In this document: piece by piece, positions 15,671 through 24,696 of the stretch
Layout of the letters: every line of letters starts with the position of its first letter
Numbering within the stretch: position 1 is the first letter of the stretch
NCBI RefSeq assembly: GCF_004402405.1
Contig: NZ_SOFE01000014.1
Coordinates: 1 to 64,000 of the forward strand
Origin: Cryobacterium levicorallinum
Lineage (GTDB): Bacteria; Actinomycetota; Actinomycetes; Actinomycetales; Microbacteriaceae
Direction of reading: 5' to 3'
Length of the DNA: 64,000 bases
The notes under the pieces: generated by a model
Told to the model about the DNA's origin: nothing
Seen by the model: only the letters and a program-made list of their open reading frames with translations
Database searches by the model: none
Made by a program: the position numbers and the translations under genes

Positions 15671-16297
15671 GTGACTCGTCGTGTGATTCAACTGCTGATT
15701 GGCCTGTTCCTCTACGGAATCGGCATCGCGTTGATCGTGCGCGCCGCCATCGGCGTCGCCCCATGGGACGTTCTCGCCCAGGGCATCGATAACCACACGC
15801 ACCTCGGGTTCGGGCTGATCACGATTCTGCTGAGCGGTGTCGTACTCCTGCTCTGGATCCCCATCCGCCAGAAGCCCGGTGCCGGCACTCTGCTCAACGC
15901 GCTGCTCGTTGGCCCGTCAGCTGATGTTGGCCTGTGGCTCATTCCGGCCGACCTCGACCTCTGGGCCCGCATCCTCCTGTTCGCCGCGGGACTCCTGCTG
16001 ATCGCCGTCGCCACCGGCCTCTATATCGGGGCACACTTCGGCCCCGGCCCGCGCGACGGCCTGATGACCGGGCTGCACCAGCGCACCGGCTGGAAGATCT
16101 GGATCGTGCGCACCGGCATCGAGGTGATCGTGCTCGGCATCGGCTGGGTGCTCGGCGGCAACGTGGGAATCGGCACCGTGCTGTTCGCCGTCTTGATCGG
16201 CCCCCTCTGCCAGCGCACGATCCCCTTCTTCGCAGTCCGCCGCCCCGCGGCCGTCTCGCCGGCGCCCGATCCCGATGCCGAGCGCGTTGCCGGGTAG
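15671..16297 (+). CDS. YczE/YitT-type integral membrane protein
   Basis: 208 residues with five to six hydrophobic spans. The start MTRRVIQLLIGLFLYGIGIA, then RAAIGVAPWDVLAQGI and HFGPGPRDGLMTGL are typical of the YczE (DUF161-like) group, often described as putative transporters. Function unknown. TAGACT at 15657-15662 lies eight bases before the GTG and there is no Shine-Dalgarno, so translation is probably leaderless. Confidence 0.8.
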   Translation: MTRRVIQLLIGLFLYGIGIALIVRAAIGVAPWDVLAQGIDNHTHLGFGLITILLSGVVLLLWIPIRQKPGAGTLLNALLVGPSADVGLWLIPADLDLWARILLFAAGLLLIAVATGLYIGAHFGPGPRDGLMTGLHQRTGWKIWIVRTGIEVIVLGIGWVLGGNVGIGTVLFAVLIGPLCQRTIPFFAVRRPAAVSPAPDPDAERVAG

Positions 16298-16352
16298 CTA
16301 CTGCGCGGTGCGTTAAGCCCTCGTGTCGGTGCCGAGAGGTAGCGTTCAACGC

Positions 16353-16811
16353 ATGGCAACATGGCGAGAAATTGAAGCGGATGCTCCGCAGTTCGCAGCG
16401 CGGGTACGCTCACGATTCGACGCGGGCACCAACAAGACAATGGCCTCCCTGCGCCGGAATGGTGCCCCGCGGATCAGCGGCACCGAACTCGTGATCAACA
16501 ACGGGCGCATCACTTTGGGCATGATGCCCCATTCGCTCAAGCTGCACGATGTGCTGCGGGACCCGCGGGTGGCCATCCACTCGCCAACCCTCGAGCCGCC
16601 AGTCGGGCAGCCGTCGGAGTGGGCCGGCGACGCGAAACTGGCCGGGGTACTGGTGGTGACCGAGCCGGAACCGACCGATCCGCCGGATACATCCAGTTTC
16701 GAGCTGCACGTACACGAGGTCGTGCTCACCTACATAGACTCCGACAACACGCATCTGGTCATCGAATCGTGGCACGAGGGCCGGGGGTGGGAGCGAATCA
16801 GCCGACTGTAG
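16353..16811 (+). CDS. Pyridoxamine 5-phosphate oxidase family (flavin split-barrel) protein
   Basis: 152 residues. MATWREIEADAPQFAARVRSRF, then NKTMASLRRNGAPRISGTEL and GMMPHSLKLHDVLRDPRVAIH fit the small FMN- or F420-binding split-barrel proteins of actinobacteria; substrate unknown. TAGCGT at 16340-16345 is seven bases before the ATG with no ribosome site, a leaderless pattern. Its last 14 bases overlap the end of the convergent M20 peptidase gene. Confidence 0.75.
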   Translation: MATWREIEADAPQFAARVRSRFDAGTNKTMASLRRNGAPRISGTELVINNGRITLGMMPHSLKLHDVLRDPRVAIHSPTLEPPVGQPSEWAGDAKLAGVLVVTEPEPTDPPDTSSFELHVHEVVLTYIDSDNTHLVIESWHEGRGWERISRL

Positions 16812-17958
16812 GCCCGCAAAACTCGGTGATCGTGCCCTCAAGAATCTCGGCGAGCGCGCGCACCGACTGCGCGTCGACCCATTCCGTGTCGGCGTGCAGG
16901 CCTTCACCGTCGGCACCGAACACCACACACGGAATACCGGCTTCGAGAATAAGCCCGGCGTCGGTCCAGAAAGGTTCGCCGCGCGTTTTCGCCGGGGCGC
17001 CGAGCACCCGCTCGGCATTGCCACTAAGCGCGCGCAGGATCGGCCAGTGCGGCTCGGCCTCAAAGGCAGCCCGCGCCACCAGCCGGGTCAGCTCAAACCG
17101 AAACTGCGGCTCCGTGCGCGCCAGCTCGGTGAACAGTGCCCGCAGCTCGGAGTCGACGCGCTCCGGGGACTCGCCGGGCAGCATCCGTCGTTCCAGGGTG
17201 AGCACGCAGCGGGCCGCGACCGTGGCGGCATCGTCACCACCGACAATCTTCGACACCCGCACGGCACCGTGGCCGAGTGTGGCATGCGCCGGGACCGAGT
17301 TCAGCTGCTGCCGCAGCTCGTCGAGGGCACGCAGCGCGAGCCCGGCATGCCAGATGGCATCCACGCCGAGCTCCGGCTGCGATCCGTGCGCGGCCAGGCC
17401 GGTCAGGCAGAGCTCGAACCAGGCGAATCCGCGGTGCGCTGTGGTCAGTTCCAGGCTGCTCGGCTCGATCACGAGGGCGGCATCGGCGCTCAATGTGCGC
17501 AGCACCTCTTCCGTTCCGATGCTGCCGAATTCTTCGTCGGCGACCAGCGTCACGATCACATCCCCGGCCAGCCCGACAGCGGATGCCCGCGCTGCCGCCA
17601 CGAGGATGGCCGCGAGCCCGCTCTTGGTGTCGACGGCCCCACGCCCGTACACCCGGCCGGCGCGAAGGTCGCCGCTGAACGGATCGCCCGCGTAGGTGGC
17701 GACGCCGACCGTGTCGAGGTGAGCGTTGAGCATGAGCGAGCGTCCACCGCCGGTGCCGCGTTTGATGCCGACGACCGAGGGCCGTCCGGGAACCTGCTCG
17801 AGCAGGGTGACCTGAAACCCCTGCCCGAGCAGCCATTCACTGCACCAGATTGCGATCTGGGCTTCACCCGCCGCTCCGGGAACCAGGTCAGGATTGACCG
17901 AATCGATGCGCACGAGGTGCTGCAAGATCGCGACCGGGTCGCTGGGAAAACGCTTCAT
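16798..17958 (-). CDS. M20 family metallopeptidase (ArgE/DapE-like deacylase)
   Basis: 386 residues. Two-zinc amidohydrolase with LNAHLDTVG, GRGAVDTKSG, VADEEFGS (catalytic Glu) and VIEPSS, then a dimerisation insert with ELCLTGLAAHGSQ and a final GEGLHADTEW zinc ligand. It hydrolyses an acyl-amino acid or peptide amide; the substrate cannot be told from sequence. TAGATT at 17965-17970 is six bases before the ATG, with a GAGGG that could serve as a ribosome site. The end overlaps the convergent split-barrel gene by 14 bases. Confidence 0.85.
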   Translation of the reverse strand: MKRFPSDPVAILQHLVRIDSVNPDLVPGAAGEAQIAIWCSEWLLGQGFQVTLLEQVPGRPSVVGIKRGTGGGRSLMLNAHLDTVGVATYAGDPFSGDLRAGRVYGRGAVDTKSGLAAILVAAARASAVGLAGDVIVTLVADEEFGSIGTEEVLRTLSADAALVIEPSSLELTTAHRGFAWFELCLTGLAAHGSQPELGVDAIWHAGLALRALDELRQQLNSVPAHATLGHGAVRVSKIVGGDDAATVAARCVLTLERRMLPGESPERVDSELRALFTELARTEPQFRFELTRLVARAAFEAEPHWPILRALSGNAERVLGAPAKTRGEPFWTDAGLILEAGIPCVVFGADGEGLHADTEWVDAQSVRALAEILEGTITEFCGPTVG

Positions 17959-17979
17959 CCCTCGAATCTAGGCCCTCCC

Positions 17980-18038
17980 CGCGAGAGCGGGAAAATCGCT
18001 GCCTCCGGGGTGCCGAAGCAGCACTTTTTCCGCTCTCG
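17980..18038. repeat. Degenerate copy of the GAGAGCG hairpin element
   Basis: Outer arms CGAGAGCGGGAAAA and TTTTTCCGCTCTCG, inner arms GCTGC/GCAGC, followed by ATTGAGAGG. It recalls the three hairpins at 47051, 48092 and 49225, but here it sits between two divergent starts, where a terminator is not expected. Confidence 0.55.
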
Positions 18039-18071
18039 TTAAATTGAGAGGTGCTCTGGGTAGGGTGCAGC

Positions 18072-18866
18072 ATGGGTACTAGATCGCGGTGGGGGCTGAT
18101 TCCGGCGGCGCTGGTGAGCGCATCCGCTGTGCTGCTGTTTGCGCTGCGGATGCCGGTGGCCGGCTATGGCGTGCTGGCGGCGGCCCTGGCGCTCGCGCTC
18201 CTGATCAATCGGGCGCTGTTTCGCGATCTGTTGCTGATTGCCGTTGGGCTGGGGATCATCAGCACCATCTCGGTTGAGGCGAACATCAGCTACCCGAATA
18301 TCGCCCTGATGGGCACGGTGCTCAGCCTGTCGGTGCTCGTGCCGTATCTGCTCTCGCGGTACTACTTCAAGGACCACGCGATCCGGTTTCCGATTCGCAC
18401 CGGGCAACGCTGGACCCGGCTCGAACGCGCCTACCTGCCACTCGTAGTGCTGCTCGGGTACCTGATTCTGCCGAGCTACTTCATCGGAAGCGGCGCGTAC
18501 CAGAATTGGCCAGCGGTGACCGCTCCCGATGAGATTGCCCGGCTGTTCGTGGGTGTGGGCTTCGTGGGGATCTGGGACGAACTGTTCTTCATCTGCGTCG
18601 CCTTCACCCTGCTGCGGCGGCACTTTGCCGATTGGCAGGCCAATATTTTGCAGGCCGTGATCTTCTCGTCGTTCCTCTGGGAGCTCGGCTACCAGGCCTG
18701 GGGGCCGCTGCTGACCGTGCCGTTCGCTCTGCTGCAGGGCTACACCTTTGCCCGCACTCGCTCGCTCACCTACGTGGTCTGCGTGCACCTGCTGTTCGAC
18801 GTCGTGGTGTTCGCCGTGCTGGTACACGCCCACAATCGCCAGTGGCTGGATATTTTTCTGTACTGA
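18072..18866 (+). CDS. CPBP (CaaX protease / bacteriocin-processing) family membrane protein, degenerate active site
   Basis: 264 residues, seven or eight hydrophobic spans. GIWDELFF near residue 172 sits where CPBP proteases have EExxxR, and CVHLLFDVVVF matches the late HxxxD/N motif. The first acidic residue is Asp, and the FxxxH motif appears changed (FLWELGYQAW), so proteolysis is doubtful. Such members may be scaffolds or immunity-type proteins. TAGGGT at 18061-18066, five bases before the ATG, suggests a leaderless start; a GTG at 18051 is the alternative. Confidence 0.65.
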   Translation: MGTRSRWGLIPAALVSASAVLLFALRMPVAGYGVLAAALALALLINRALFRDLLLIAVGLGIISTISVEANISYPNIALMGTVLSLSVLVPYLLSRYYFKDHAIRFPIRTGQRWTRLERAYLPLVVLLGYLILPSYFIGSGAYQNWPAVTAPDEIARLFVGVGFVGIWDELFFICVAFTLLRRHFADWQANILQAVIFSSFLWELGYQAWGPLLTVPFALLQGYTFARTRSLTYVVCVHLLFDVVVFAVLVHAHNRQWLDIFLY

Positions 18867-18881
18867 TTGCAACTTTCAGGA

Positions 18882-18922
18882 ACGCGATATATCGTGTCTT
18901 TCAACACACGCGATATAACGCG
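18882..18922. promoter_or_regulatory. Candidate PadR operator of the DUF4097-PadR operon
   Basis: Two related blocks, ACGCGATATATCGTGT (18882-18897, with the perfect palindrome CGATATATCG) and ACACGCGATATAACGCG (18906-18922). They are strikingly A/T-rich for this genome and lie 28 bases before the first gene of an operon that ends in a PadR repressor. Autoregulation is the likely meaning. Confidence 0.65.
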
Positions 18923-18949
18923 AGTTCATGCTCCTGAAAGGACAACCCA

Positions 18950-19873
18950 GTGTCATTGGAAAAATGGCTGGTCACCCCCGGGCAGACCAAAATCATCGAT
19001 GTCGAATTGGTGCGCAAGCTCAAGGTCAGTCTGATCGGCGGCACGGTCGACATCATCGGCCACGACGAACCCGGCGCCCGCATTGAAGTGCACGGCGTCA
19101 CCGGCAAAGACCTGAAGATCTCGATGGACGGCGACCGCCTCGAAATCGACCATCCCCAGTTGCGCTGGGATAACTTTCTCGAGGTGTTCACCGCGTTCCG
19201 CGGCACCGCCCGCGCCGAGGTGAGCGTACTGGTCCCGCGCGACGTCGCCCTGCGCTTCGGTGTCGTCTCGGCGGATGCCCTCGTGTCCGGACTGCGCAAT
19301 GACGCCAAACTCAGCACCGTCTCCGGCGATGTCGTAATCGATGACGTCGAGGGTGACCTCGAACTCAACGCGGTTAACGGCGAAATCTCGGTGCGCAACC
19401 ATGTCGGAGCACTGGCCGTGCACACCGTATCGGGCGATATCACGGCGAGCGGCAGCATCCGTCGTTTCACGCTCGACGGGGTCGCGAGCAACGTGTTTCT
19501 CGACCTGGCGGGCACACCAGACCAGATCGTGACGAACTCGGTCAGCGGCAACCTCACGGTGCGGCTCGAGCCGGGCGTCGCCGCGCGGTACCACCTCAAC
19601 ACCCTCTCCGGAACGCTGCAGCTCGACGACCAGACCGTGCGCACCGCGTTCGGCAAGGGCTACGAAGGCTCCACCGGCACGCTCGACGGCAGCTGGCTCG
19701 ACCTGCGTGGTAATTCGGTGTCCGGCGATATCTCGGTCGTGCGGCGGGAGAGCGGTGGCAGCGCGCCGGGCGGTGCAGCGTCGATGAGTGCAGCATCATC
19801 TCAGGCACCATCCAGTCAAGCGGATGCCGCAGCGCCCGCCGCGGCCGACATCACCCAGGCAGACCCAGCATGA
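18950..19873 (+). CDS. DUF4097 family beta-strand repeat protein
   Basis: 307 residues. A regular series of short beta units, for example LSTVSGDVVIDDVEGDLELN, AVHTVSGDITASGS and TNSVSGNLTVRL, typical of DUF4097 (bactofilin/adhesin-like beta-helix). It has no signal peptide and the last 45 residues are Ala/Ser-rich and disordered. The GTG at 18950 follows AAAGGA. It overlaps the PadR gene by ATGA, so the two are co-translated. This pair is common in actinobacteria, possibly a sensor or envelope-stress unit; function unproven. Confidence 0.85.
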   Translation: MSLEKWLVTPGQTKIIDVELVRKLKVSLIGGTVDIIGHDEPGARIEVHGVTGKDLKISMDGDRLEIDHPQLRWDNFLEVFTAFRGTARAEVSVLVPRDVALRFGVVSADALVSGLRNDAKLSTVSGDVVIDDVEGDLELNAVNGEISVRNHVGALAVHTVSGDITASGSIRRFTLDGVASNVFLDLAGTPDQIVTNSVSGNLTVRLEPGVAARYHLNTLSGTLQLDDQTVRTAFGKGYEGSTGTLDGSWLDLRGNSVSGDISVVRRESGGSAPGGAASMSAASSQAPSSQADAAAPAAADITQADPA

Positions 19874-20553
19874 GCGCCATGTTCGCCCACGGAAGCCTGC
19901 GCCTCTACCTGCTGAGCCTGCTCGCCGAGCGGCCCCGACACGGCTACGAGCTGATTCAGGCGCTCAGCGACCGATTCGGCGGAACCTACAGCCCCAGCGC
20001 CGGAACGATCTACCCGCGCTTGGCCAAACTCGAGGAAGAGGGCCTGGTCACCAAGCAGGCCGACGGCCGCAAGACCGTCTACGAGATCACGGATGCCGGT
20101 CGCGCCGAGTTGCTCGCCCGTGACGGAGAACTCGGCGCGATCGAAGACGAGGTGACCGACTCGGTGCGGCGCCTCGCCGACCAGGTGCGCAGCCGCGTCA
20201 ACTCCGCCATGAAGTCCCTGCGCGCCGACCTGGCCTCCGCGGCCCGGCAGGCCCGCGACGCAGGGTCGCCGGCTTCGCGCGGCTACGACGGCACGCCCGA
20301 GTCCTGGGATGCCCCGGATGCACCAACGGCGGCCGAGGCGCCATCGTCGACCAGCGACGAGACCTCCGCTCGCCTGGATTCACGTCTCGCCCTGCGCGAA
20401 GCCGACATGGTACTCAACGAGTTCCGGCAGCAGCTGCGCACAGACCTGCGCACGCAAGCGGCCCGCTCGGTTGTTCCGCCCGACACGGTGCCCACGCTGC
20501 GACGCCAGCTCGCCGACGTTCGCGCGAACATCCTCGCCACGCTGCACCCGTAG
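19870..20553 (+). CDS. PadR family transcriptional regulator
   Basis: 227 residues. PadR winged helix at residues 1-80 (LRLYLLSLLAERPRHGYELI, then SAGTIYPRLAKLEEEGLV and KTVYEITDAGRAEL). The C-terminal half is long, charged and partly disordered. It overlaps the DUF4097 gene by four bases and probably represses its own operon through the A/T-rich palindromes at 18882-18922. Confidence 0.9.
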   Translation: MSAMFAHGSLRLYLLSLLAERPRHGYELIQALSDRFGGTYSPSAGTIYPRLAKLEEEGLVTKQADGRKTVYEITDAGRAELLARDGELGAIEDEVTDSVRRLADQVRSRVNSAMKSLRADLASAARQARDAGSPASRGYDGTPESWDAPDAPTAAEAPSSTSDETSARLDSRLALREADMVLNEFRQQLRTDLRTQAARSVVPPDTVPTLRRQLADVRANILATLHP

Positions 20554-20613
20554 GCTTTTCGAGACCGCCAGCGCGAGTCGGTGGTGGTCTCGAAAAGCTC
20601 GACCAGCGGATGA
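20553..20613. repeat. Hairpin with TCTCGA-type interspersed repeat
   Basis: CTTTTCGAGACC (20553-20564) and GGTCTCGAAAAG (20584-20595) form a perfect 12-bp inverted repeat, continuing into CTCGACCAGCGG. It directly follows the PadR stop and could end that transcript. It is the third member of the interspersed family seen at 367 and 4648. Confidence 0.65.
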
Positions 20614-20663
20614 TTGTGCCGCCCAGGCCACCCACCTGCATCCGCTTAAAAAAGCGACCCGAT

Positions 20664-20691
20664 TTGACAGGGGCCAGCTTAGGTGTAATGT
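20664..20691 (+). promoter_or_regulatory. Promoter of the KimA-like permease gene
   Basis: A perfect TTGACA at 20664-20669 and TAATGT at 20686-20691 with a 16-base spacer. The -10 overlaps the upstream ATG (20688), so transcription would start near 20698-20700, exactly at the GTG at 20700. This argues for a leaderless GTG start. Confidence 0.6.
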
Positions 20692-20699
20692 CGTCCCTC

Positions 20700-22823
20700 G
20701 TGACACCCGAGGCGAACGCCCCAGTACCGGAAAGCCGATCACCCAAGCGGTGGATCATCGGCGATCCGCTCCCCACCGAGCAGTTGGACGGCCAGCTGCT
20801 ACCCAAGCACCTCGCTCTTCCTATTTTTGCCAGCGACCCACTGTCGAGCGTGGCCTACGCGCCGCAAGAACTCCTGATGATTCTGACCCTCGGCGGGCTC
20901 GCCTTTTTGAGCTTCGCGCCGTGGGTCGCTGCAGTCGTCGTCATGCTTCTCATCGTTGTCGTGGCGTCGTATCGCCAGCTGATCAAGGCCTACCCATCTG
21001 GCGGCGGCGACTACGAGGTCGCCCACAAGAATCTGGGCGAAAAGGCTGGCCTGGTCGTCGCATCCGCTTTGCTCGTGGACTATGTGATGACCGTGGTCGT
21101 CTCGGTGGCCAGCGGCGTGGACAACATCATCTCCGCCATTCCCGCTCTCGCCCCGCTCCGCGTGGAGCTCGCGGTGATCTTCATCATTCTGCTCGCGGCG
21201 GTGAACCTCCGCGGCGTGCGCGAGTCGAGCAATGCCTTCGCTATTCCGACCTACCTCTTCATCGGCAGCGTGCTGCTCATGATCGTCGTCGGCCTCGGTC
21301 GGGCGCTGATGGGCGACGCCCCCGTCGCCGAGTCCGCCGGTTACGACGTGCAGGGCGAGAACCTCGCGCAGGCCGCGTTCATTCTGCTGCTGCTGCGCTC
21401 CTTCGCAAGCGGATGCTCCGCCCTCACCGGCGTCGAAGCGATCGCCAACGGGGTACCGGCGTTCAAACACCCCAAGGTCAAGAACGCCCAGCGCACCCTG
21501 ACGCTCATGGGTGGCATTGCCATCGTGTTGTTCGTAGGATTGACCGCCCTCGCGCTGATCTCCAAGGTGCACTACGCCGAGGCTCCCTGCGACCTAATCG
21601 GCTGGGCCGAGTGCGCCACTGCGCCCCAGCGCAGCCTCATCGCGCAGGTCGCCGCTGCCACGTTCGGCAACTTCTCGATCATGTTCTTCGTGCTGCAGGC
21701 AGCGACAGCAGCGGTGCTGTTGCTGGCCGCCAACACCGCGTTTAATGGCTTTCCGCTGCTCGGCTCCGTGCTCGCGCGCGACAAGTACGCACCGAAGTCG
21801 CTCAGCACCCGCGGCGACCGCCTGATCTACTCCAACGGTGTCGTGCTCCTGGCCCTGGCCGCCTGCGTGATCATGGTGGTTTACCGGGCCAACCTGACCG
21901 TGCTGATTCAGCTCTACATCATCGGCGTCTTCGTGTCATTTACGCTCGGCCAAACCGGCATGGTGCGGCACTGGCTGAAACTGCTCAAGAAGAATCCGCC
22001 GAACCGCGGGTCGATCATTCTGAGCCTGTCGATCAACGGTTTCGGCGCCGCGCTGACCGGTGTCGTGCTCATCGTTGTCACCATCACCAAGTTCACCCAC
22101 GGCGCCTGGCTCGTGTTCGTGATGATGCCGGTGCTGTTCTTTCTCATGATGGGCGTCAACCGGTATTACCGAGACGTGGCCAAGGAGATCGAGGTCGACC
22201 CCGTCACCACGTTCGGTTCGCAGGGCGATCATGCCATCGTGCTGGTCGGCAAGATGCAGAAACCGGTGCTCAAGGCACTCGACTACGCGATCGCCGCCCG
22301 CCACGTGAGCCTCGAAGCCGTGCACGTCTCGATCGACACAGCCGAGACCAAAGAGCTCAAACGCGCCTGGGTGAAACAGAACATCCAGGTTCCGCTGCGC
22401 ATCGTCGCCTCACCGTATCGCGACATCAGCTGGCCGCTGATCAGCTACATTCGGGGTCGCCGCGACGATCACGGCTCCGAGGTCATCACCGTGTACACGC
22501 CCATCTACATCGTCGGCCACTGGTGGGAGAACCTGCTGCACAACCACAAGGCCCGCCGACTGCGTCAGAAGCTGATGATGGTGCACGGCGTCACGATCGC
22601 CCTCGTGCCCTGGCTGCTCGACTCGTCTGAGCTCATCTATGGTCGCCGCTCGCGGCCGATCCCCGGCCAGGATCGACGCGGTGAGCCGGTGCGATCCCGC
22701 CCGGTGTCGCGCCGTCCGCTCGCACCGCCCACCGGAGCCCCCGACACGGCAACGAAGTCGAGCCCGGTCGTTGTGCCGTCGCAGTCTCGGCCGACGGCAT
22801 CGCGTCGCCGGAAGCGCAAGTAG
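20700..22823 (+). CDS. APC-superfamily permease, KimA (YdaO)-like potassium transporter candidate
   Basis: About 707 residues from the GTG at 20700. Twelve or so membrane spans, beginning with LPIFASDPLSSVAYAPQELL near residue 50, with SYRQLIKAYPSGGGDYEVA, ALLVDYVMTVVVSVASGVDNI and LTGVEAIANGVPAFK. A cytoplasmic tail of about 200 residues starts at VDPVTTFGSQGDHAIVLVG and ends in a basic tail. This architecture matches KimA, a high-affinity potassium-proton importer controlled by c-di-AMP in Bacillus; substrate and regulation here are inferred. No ydaO riboswitch precedes it. Generic annotation would be APC amino-acid permease. Confidence 0.75.
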   Translation: MTPEANAPVPESRSPKRWIIGDPLPTEQLDGQLLPKHLALPIFASDPLSSVAYAPQELLMILTLGGLAFLSFAPWVAAVVVMLLIVVVASYRQLIKAYPSGGGDYEVAHKNLGEKAGLVVASALLVDYVMTVVVSVASGVDNIISAIPALAPLRVELAVIFIILLAAVNLRGVRESSNAFAIPTYLFIGSVLLMIVVGLGRALMGDAPVAESAGYDVQGENLAQAAFILLLLRSFASGCSALTGVEAIANGVPAFKHPKVKNAQRTLTLMGGIAIVLFVGLTALALISKVHYAEAPCDLIGWAECATAPQRSLIAQVAAATFGNFSIMFFVLQAATAAVLLLAANTAFNGFPLLGSVLARDKYAPKSLSTRGDRLIYSNGVVLLALAACVIMVVYRANLTVLIQLYIIGVFVSFTLGQTGMVRHWLKLLKKNPPNRGSIILSLSINGFGAALTGVVLIVVTITKFTHGAWLVFVMMPVLFFLMMGVNRYYRDVAKEIEVDPVTTFGSQGDHAIVLVGKMQKPVLKALDYAIAARHVSLEAVHVSIDTAETKELKRAWVKQNIQVPLRIVASPYRDISWPLISYIRGRRDDHGSEVITVYTPIYIVGHWWENLLHNHKARRLRQKLMMVHGVTIALVPWLLDSSELIYGRRSRPIPGQDRRGEPVRSRPVSRRPLAPPTGAPDTATKSSPVVVPSQSRPTASRRRKRK

Positions 22824-23067
22824 CGTCGGGCCGGCGCCCGGGACCAGCCAGCAGCATCGGCTCGCCATGATTTGCGCGACCAGGCCGGGCCGGAGAACCG
22901 ATCCACTATCCATTCTTACGGTCTGACCGGCCCGTTTGATCTTTGAGCAGCGTCAGTGGGCGGGTAGGCCCGTCATGCTAAACTAAGCTCTAGTTTTTAC
23001 ACATTCCGTTCGGCAAATCCCGAGTGTCTCGCGACTCGCTCGGCCTGGCATCGTAAGGGGGTCACGC
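22824..23067. other. Intergenic region before the DUF3073 gene
   Basis: 244 bases without a gene. A TAAACT hexamer at 22979-22984 could be a -10, leaving a 5-prime leader of about 80 bases; no good -35 is seen. A/T-rich near 22976-23005. Confidence 0.4.
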
Positions 23068-23355
23068 ATGGGGCGCGGCCGTCAAAAAGCAAAGCACACC
23101 AAGGTAGCTCGGGAGCTGAAGTACTTTAGCCCGGATACCAACTACAACGCGCTCGAACGCGAGTTGACCGGGCATCCGTCCGATCCTCGGCTCGACGAAG
23201 ACCTCGCCAAGTGGCCGGAGTATGAAGCGGACAAGGCCAAGAAGGCCACCGGTGGTGACACCGTTGATTCCGCTGACGATGACGACGACGATCCGGATGA
23301 CGACGACCGTTACGTCGACCACTACGCCACCGAAGACGAGAAGAAGCGCGCCTAA
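23068..23355 (+). CDS. DUF3073 domain-containing protein
   Basis: 95 residues, MGRGRQKAKHTKVARELKY then FSPDTNYNALEREL, the DUF3073 signature found across actinobacteria next to purine genes. The C-terminal half is highly acidic. Function unknown. The ATG follows AAGGGGGT. Confidence 0.9.
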   Translation: MGRGRQKAKHTKVARELKYFSPDTNYNALERELTGHPSDPRLDEDLAKWPEYEADKAKKATGGDTVDSADDDDDDPDDDDRYVDHYATEDEKKRA

Positions 23356-23571
23356 CGCCGCCAGCGGCCTCAGTCGCGATGCCTGGTGTATCCCGCGCTG
23401 CATGGGGTGCACGCCGGGTCGTGGTGCCATTTGTGGCCCGCGCGCTCGGCGCGCCACGCGCGCGATCACCACGAGGCAGCCCGTGCAGCAACCGGCCACG
23501 CCGCTGCCGCCCCGCGAGTCACCGGGGCCCGGGCAACAAGCGACCGGGTGAGTGCCCCTGAGGCGGGAACC

Positions 23572-24696
23572 CTAGTTCGCGTAGGCGCCGACGAGACGCA
23601 CGGCGCCGCCGTTGACGCCCTTGGCGCCCTGTTCGAACCCGGTCAGGTCGTGCTCGGCGCGCGAGACGCGGCCGGTGACCCAGGCGGGAATTTTGCTCAG
23701 AGCCAGCCGCGCGATGACCGATGAAGCGGATGCCGCATCCACGACCGCGAACATGCCGACTCCGAGGTTCCAGGTTCCTTCAGCGCTTTCGAGCGTTGAC
23801 CCGGCCATGTCGCCGAGCACCCGGAACACGGGGGCGGGCGACCAGGTGGACCGGTCAACCTCGACCCAGGAGCCAACAGGCAGCACACGGGCGAGGTTGG
23901 CGGCGATGCCACCGCCGGTGACGTGGCTGAGTGAGTGGATGGCGCCGGCCAGCTCTGGGTCGCCGAGCACATCGAGCAGCGGGCCGGTGTACAGTCGGGT
24001 CGGTTCGAGCAGAACTTCGCCGACCACGCCGCCGAGTTCGGCGGAGGTATCGGTGTAGCCGATGCCGCGCTGGGCCAGAATATGGCGCACGAGCGAGTAG
24101 CCGTTGGAGTGCAGGCCGCTCGAGGCCATGGCGATGACGACGTCACCGGAGAGAACCTTGTCGGCGCCAAGCACCTGGTCGGCTTCGACGACGCCGGTGG
24201 CCGCTCCGGCCACGTCATAGTCGTCGGGGCCGAGCAGGCCGGGGTGTTCGGCGGTTTCGCCGCCGACGAGGGCCGTTCCGGTCTCGGAGCAGGCGCGGGC
24301 GATTCCGGCCACGATCGAGGCGATGCGCTCGGGCACGACCTTGCCGCAGGCGATGTAGTCGGTCATGAACAGCGGGCGGGCGCCGACCACGATGATGTCA
24401 TCAACGACCATGCCGACGAGGTCCTGGCCGATGGTGTCGTGCTTGTCGATGGCCTGCGCGATGGCGACCTTGGTGCCGACGCCATCCGTTGAGGTGGCCA
24501 GCAGCGGCTGCCGAAACTTGGTGAGGAAAGACACGTCGAACAGTCCGGCGAAACCGCCGACCCCGCCCCAGACCTCGGGGCCGTGGGTCTTCGAGACGGC
24601 GGACTTCATGAGCTCGACCGCGAGGTCACCGGCTTGGGTATCGACTCCGGCCGCTGCATAAGACGCGTTGGAGATACTGGACGAGTTGTTGCTCAT
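23572..24696 (-). CDS. purM: Phosphoribosylformylglycinamidine cyclo-ligase (AIR synthetase)
   Basis: 374 residues. ATP-dependent closure of the imidazole ring, step five of purine synthesis. It has YAAAGVDTQAGDLAV, STDGVGTKVAIA, GQDLVGMVVDDI, GGETAEHPG, ASSGLHSNGYSL and HVTGGGIAANLARVLP. The ATG overlaps the purF stop as ATGA, so purF and purM are co-translated. Confidence 0.97.
   Translation of the reverse strand: MSNNSSSISNASYAAAGVDTQAGDLAVELMKSAVSKTHGPEVWGGVGGFAGLFDVSFLTKFRQPLLATSTDGVGTKVAIAQAIDKHDTIGQDLVGMVVDDIIVVGARPLFMTDYIACGKVVPERIASIVAGIARACSETGTALVGGETAEHPGLLGPDDYDVAGAATGVVEADQVLGADKVLSGDVVIAMASSGLHSNGYSLVRHILAQRGIGYTDTSAELGGVVGEVLLEPTRLYTGPLLDVLGDPELAGAIHSLSHVTGGGIAANLARVLPVGSWVEVDRSTWSPAPVFRVLGDMAGSTLESAEGTWNLGVGMFAVVDAASASSVIARLALSKIPAWVTGRVSRAEHDLTGFEQGAKGVNGGAVRLVGAYAN

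Noticed and set aside
20600..20700. A ydaO (c-di-AMP) riboswitch before the KimA-like gene
   Set aside because: The apparent promoter leaves no 5-prime leader and the ydaO core is not visible.
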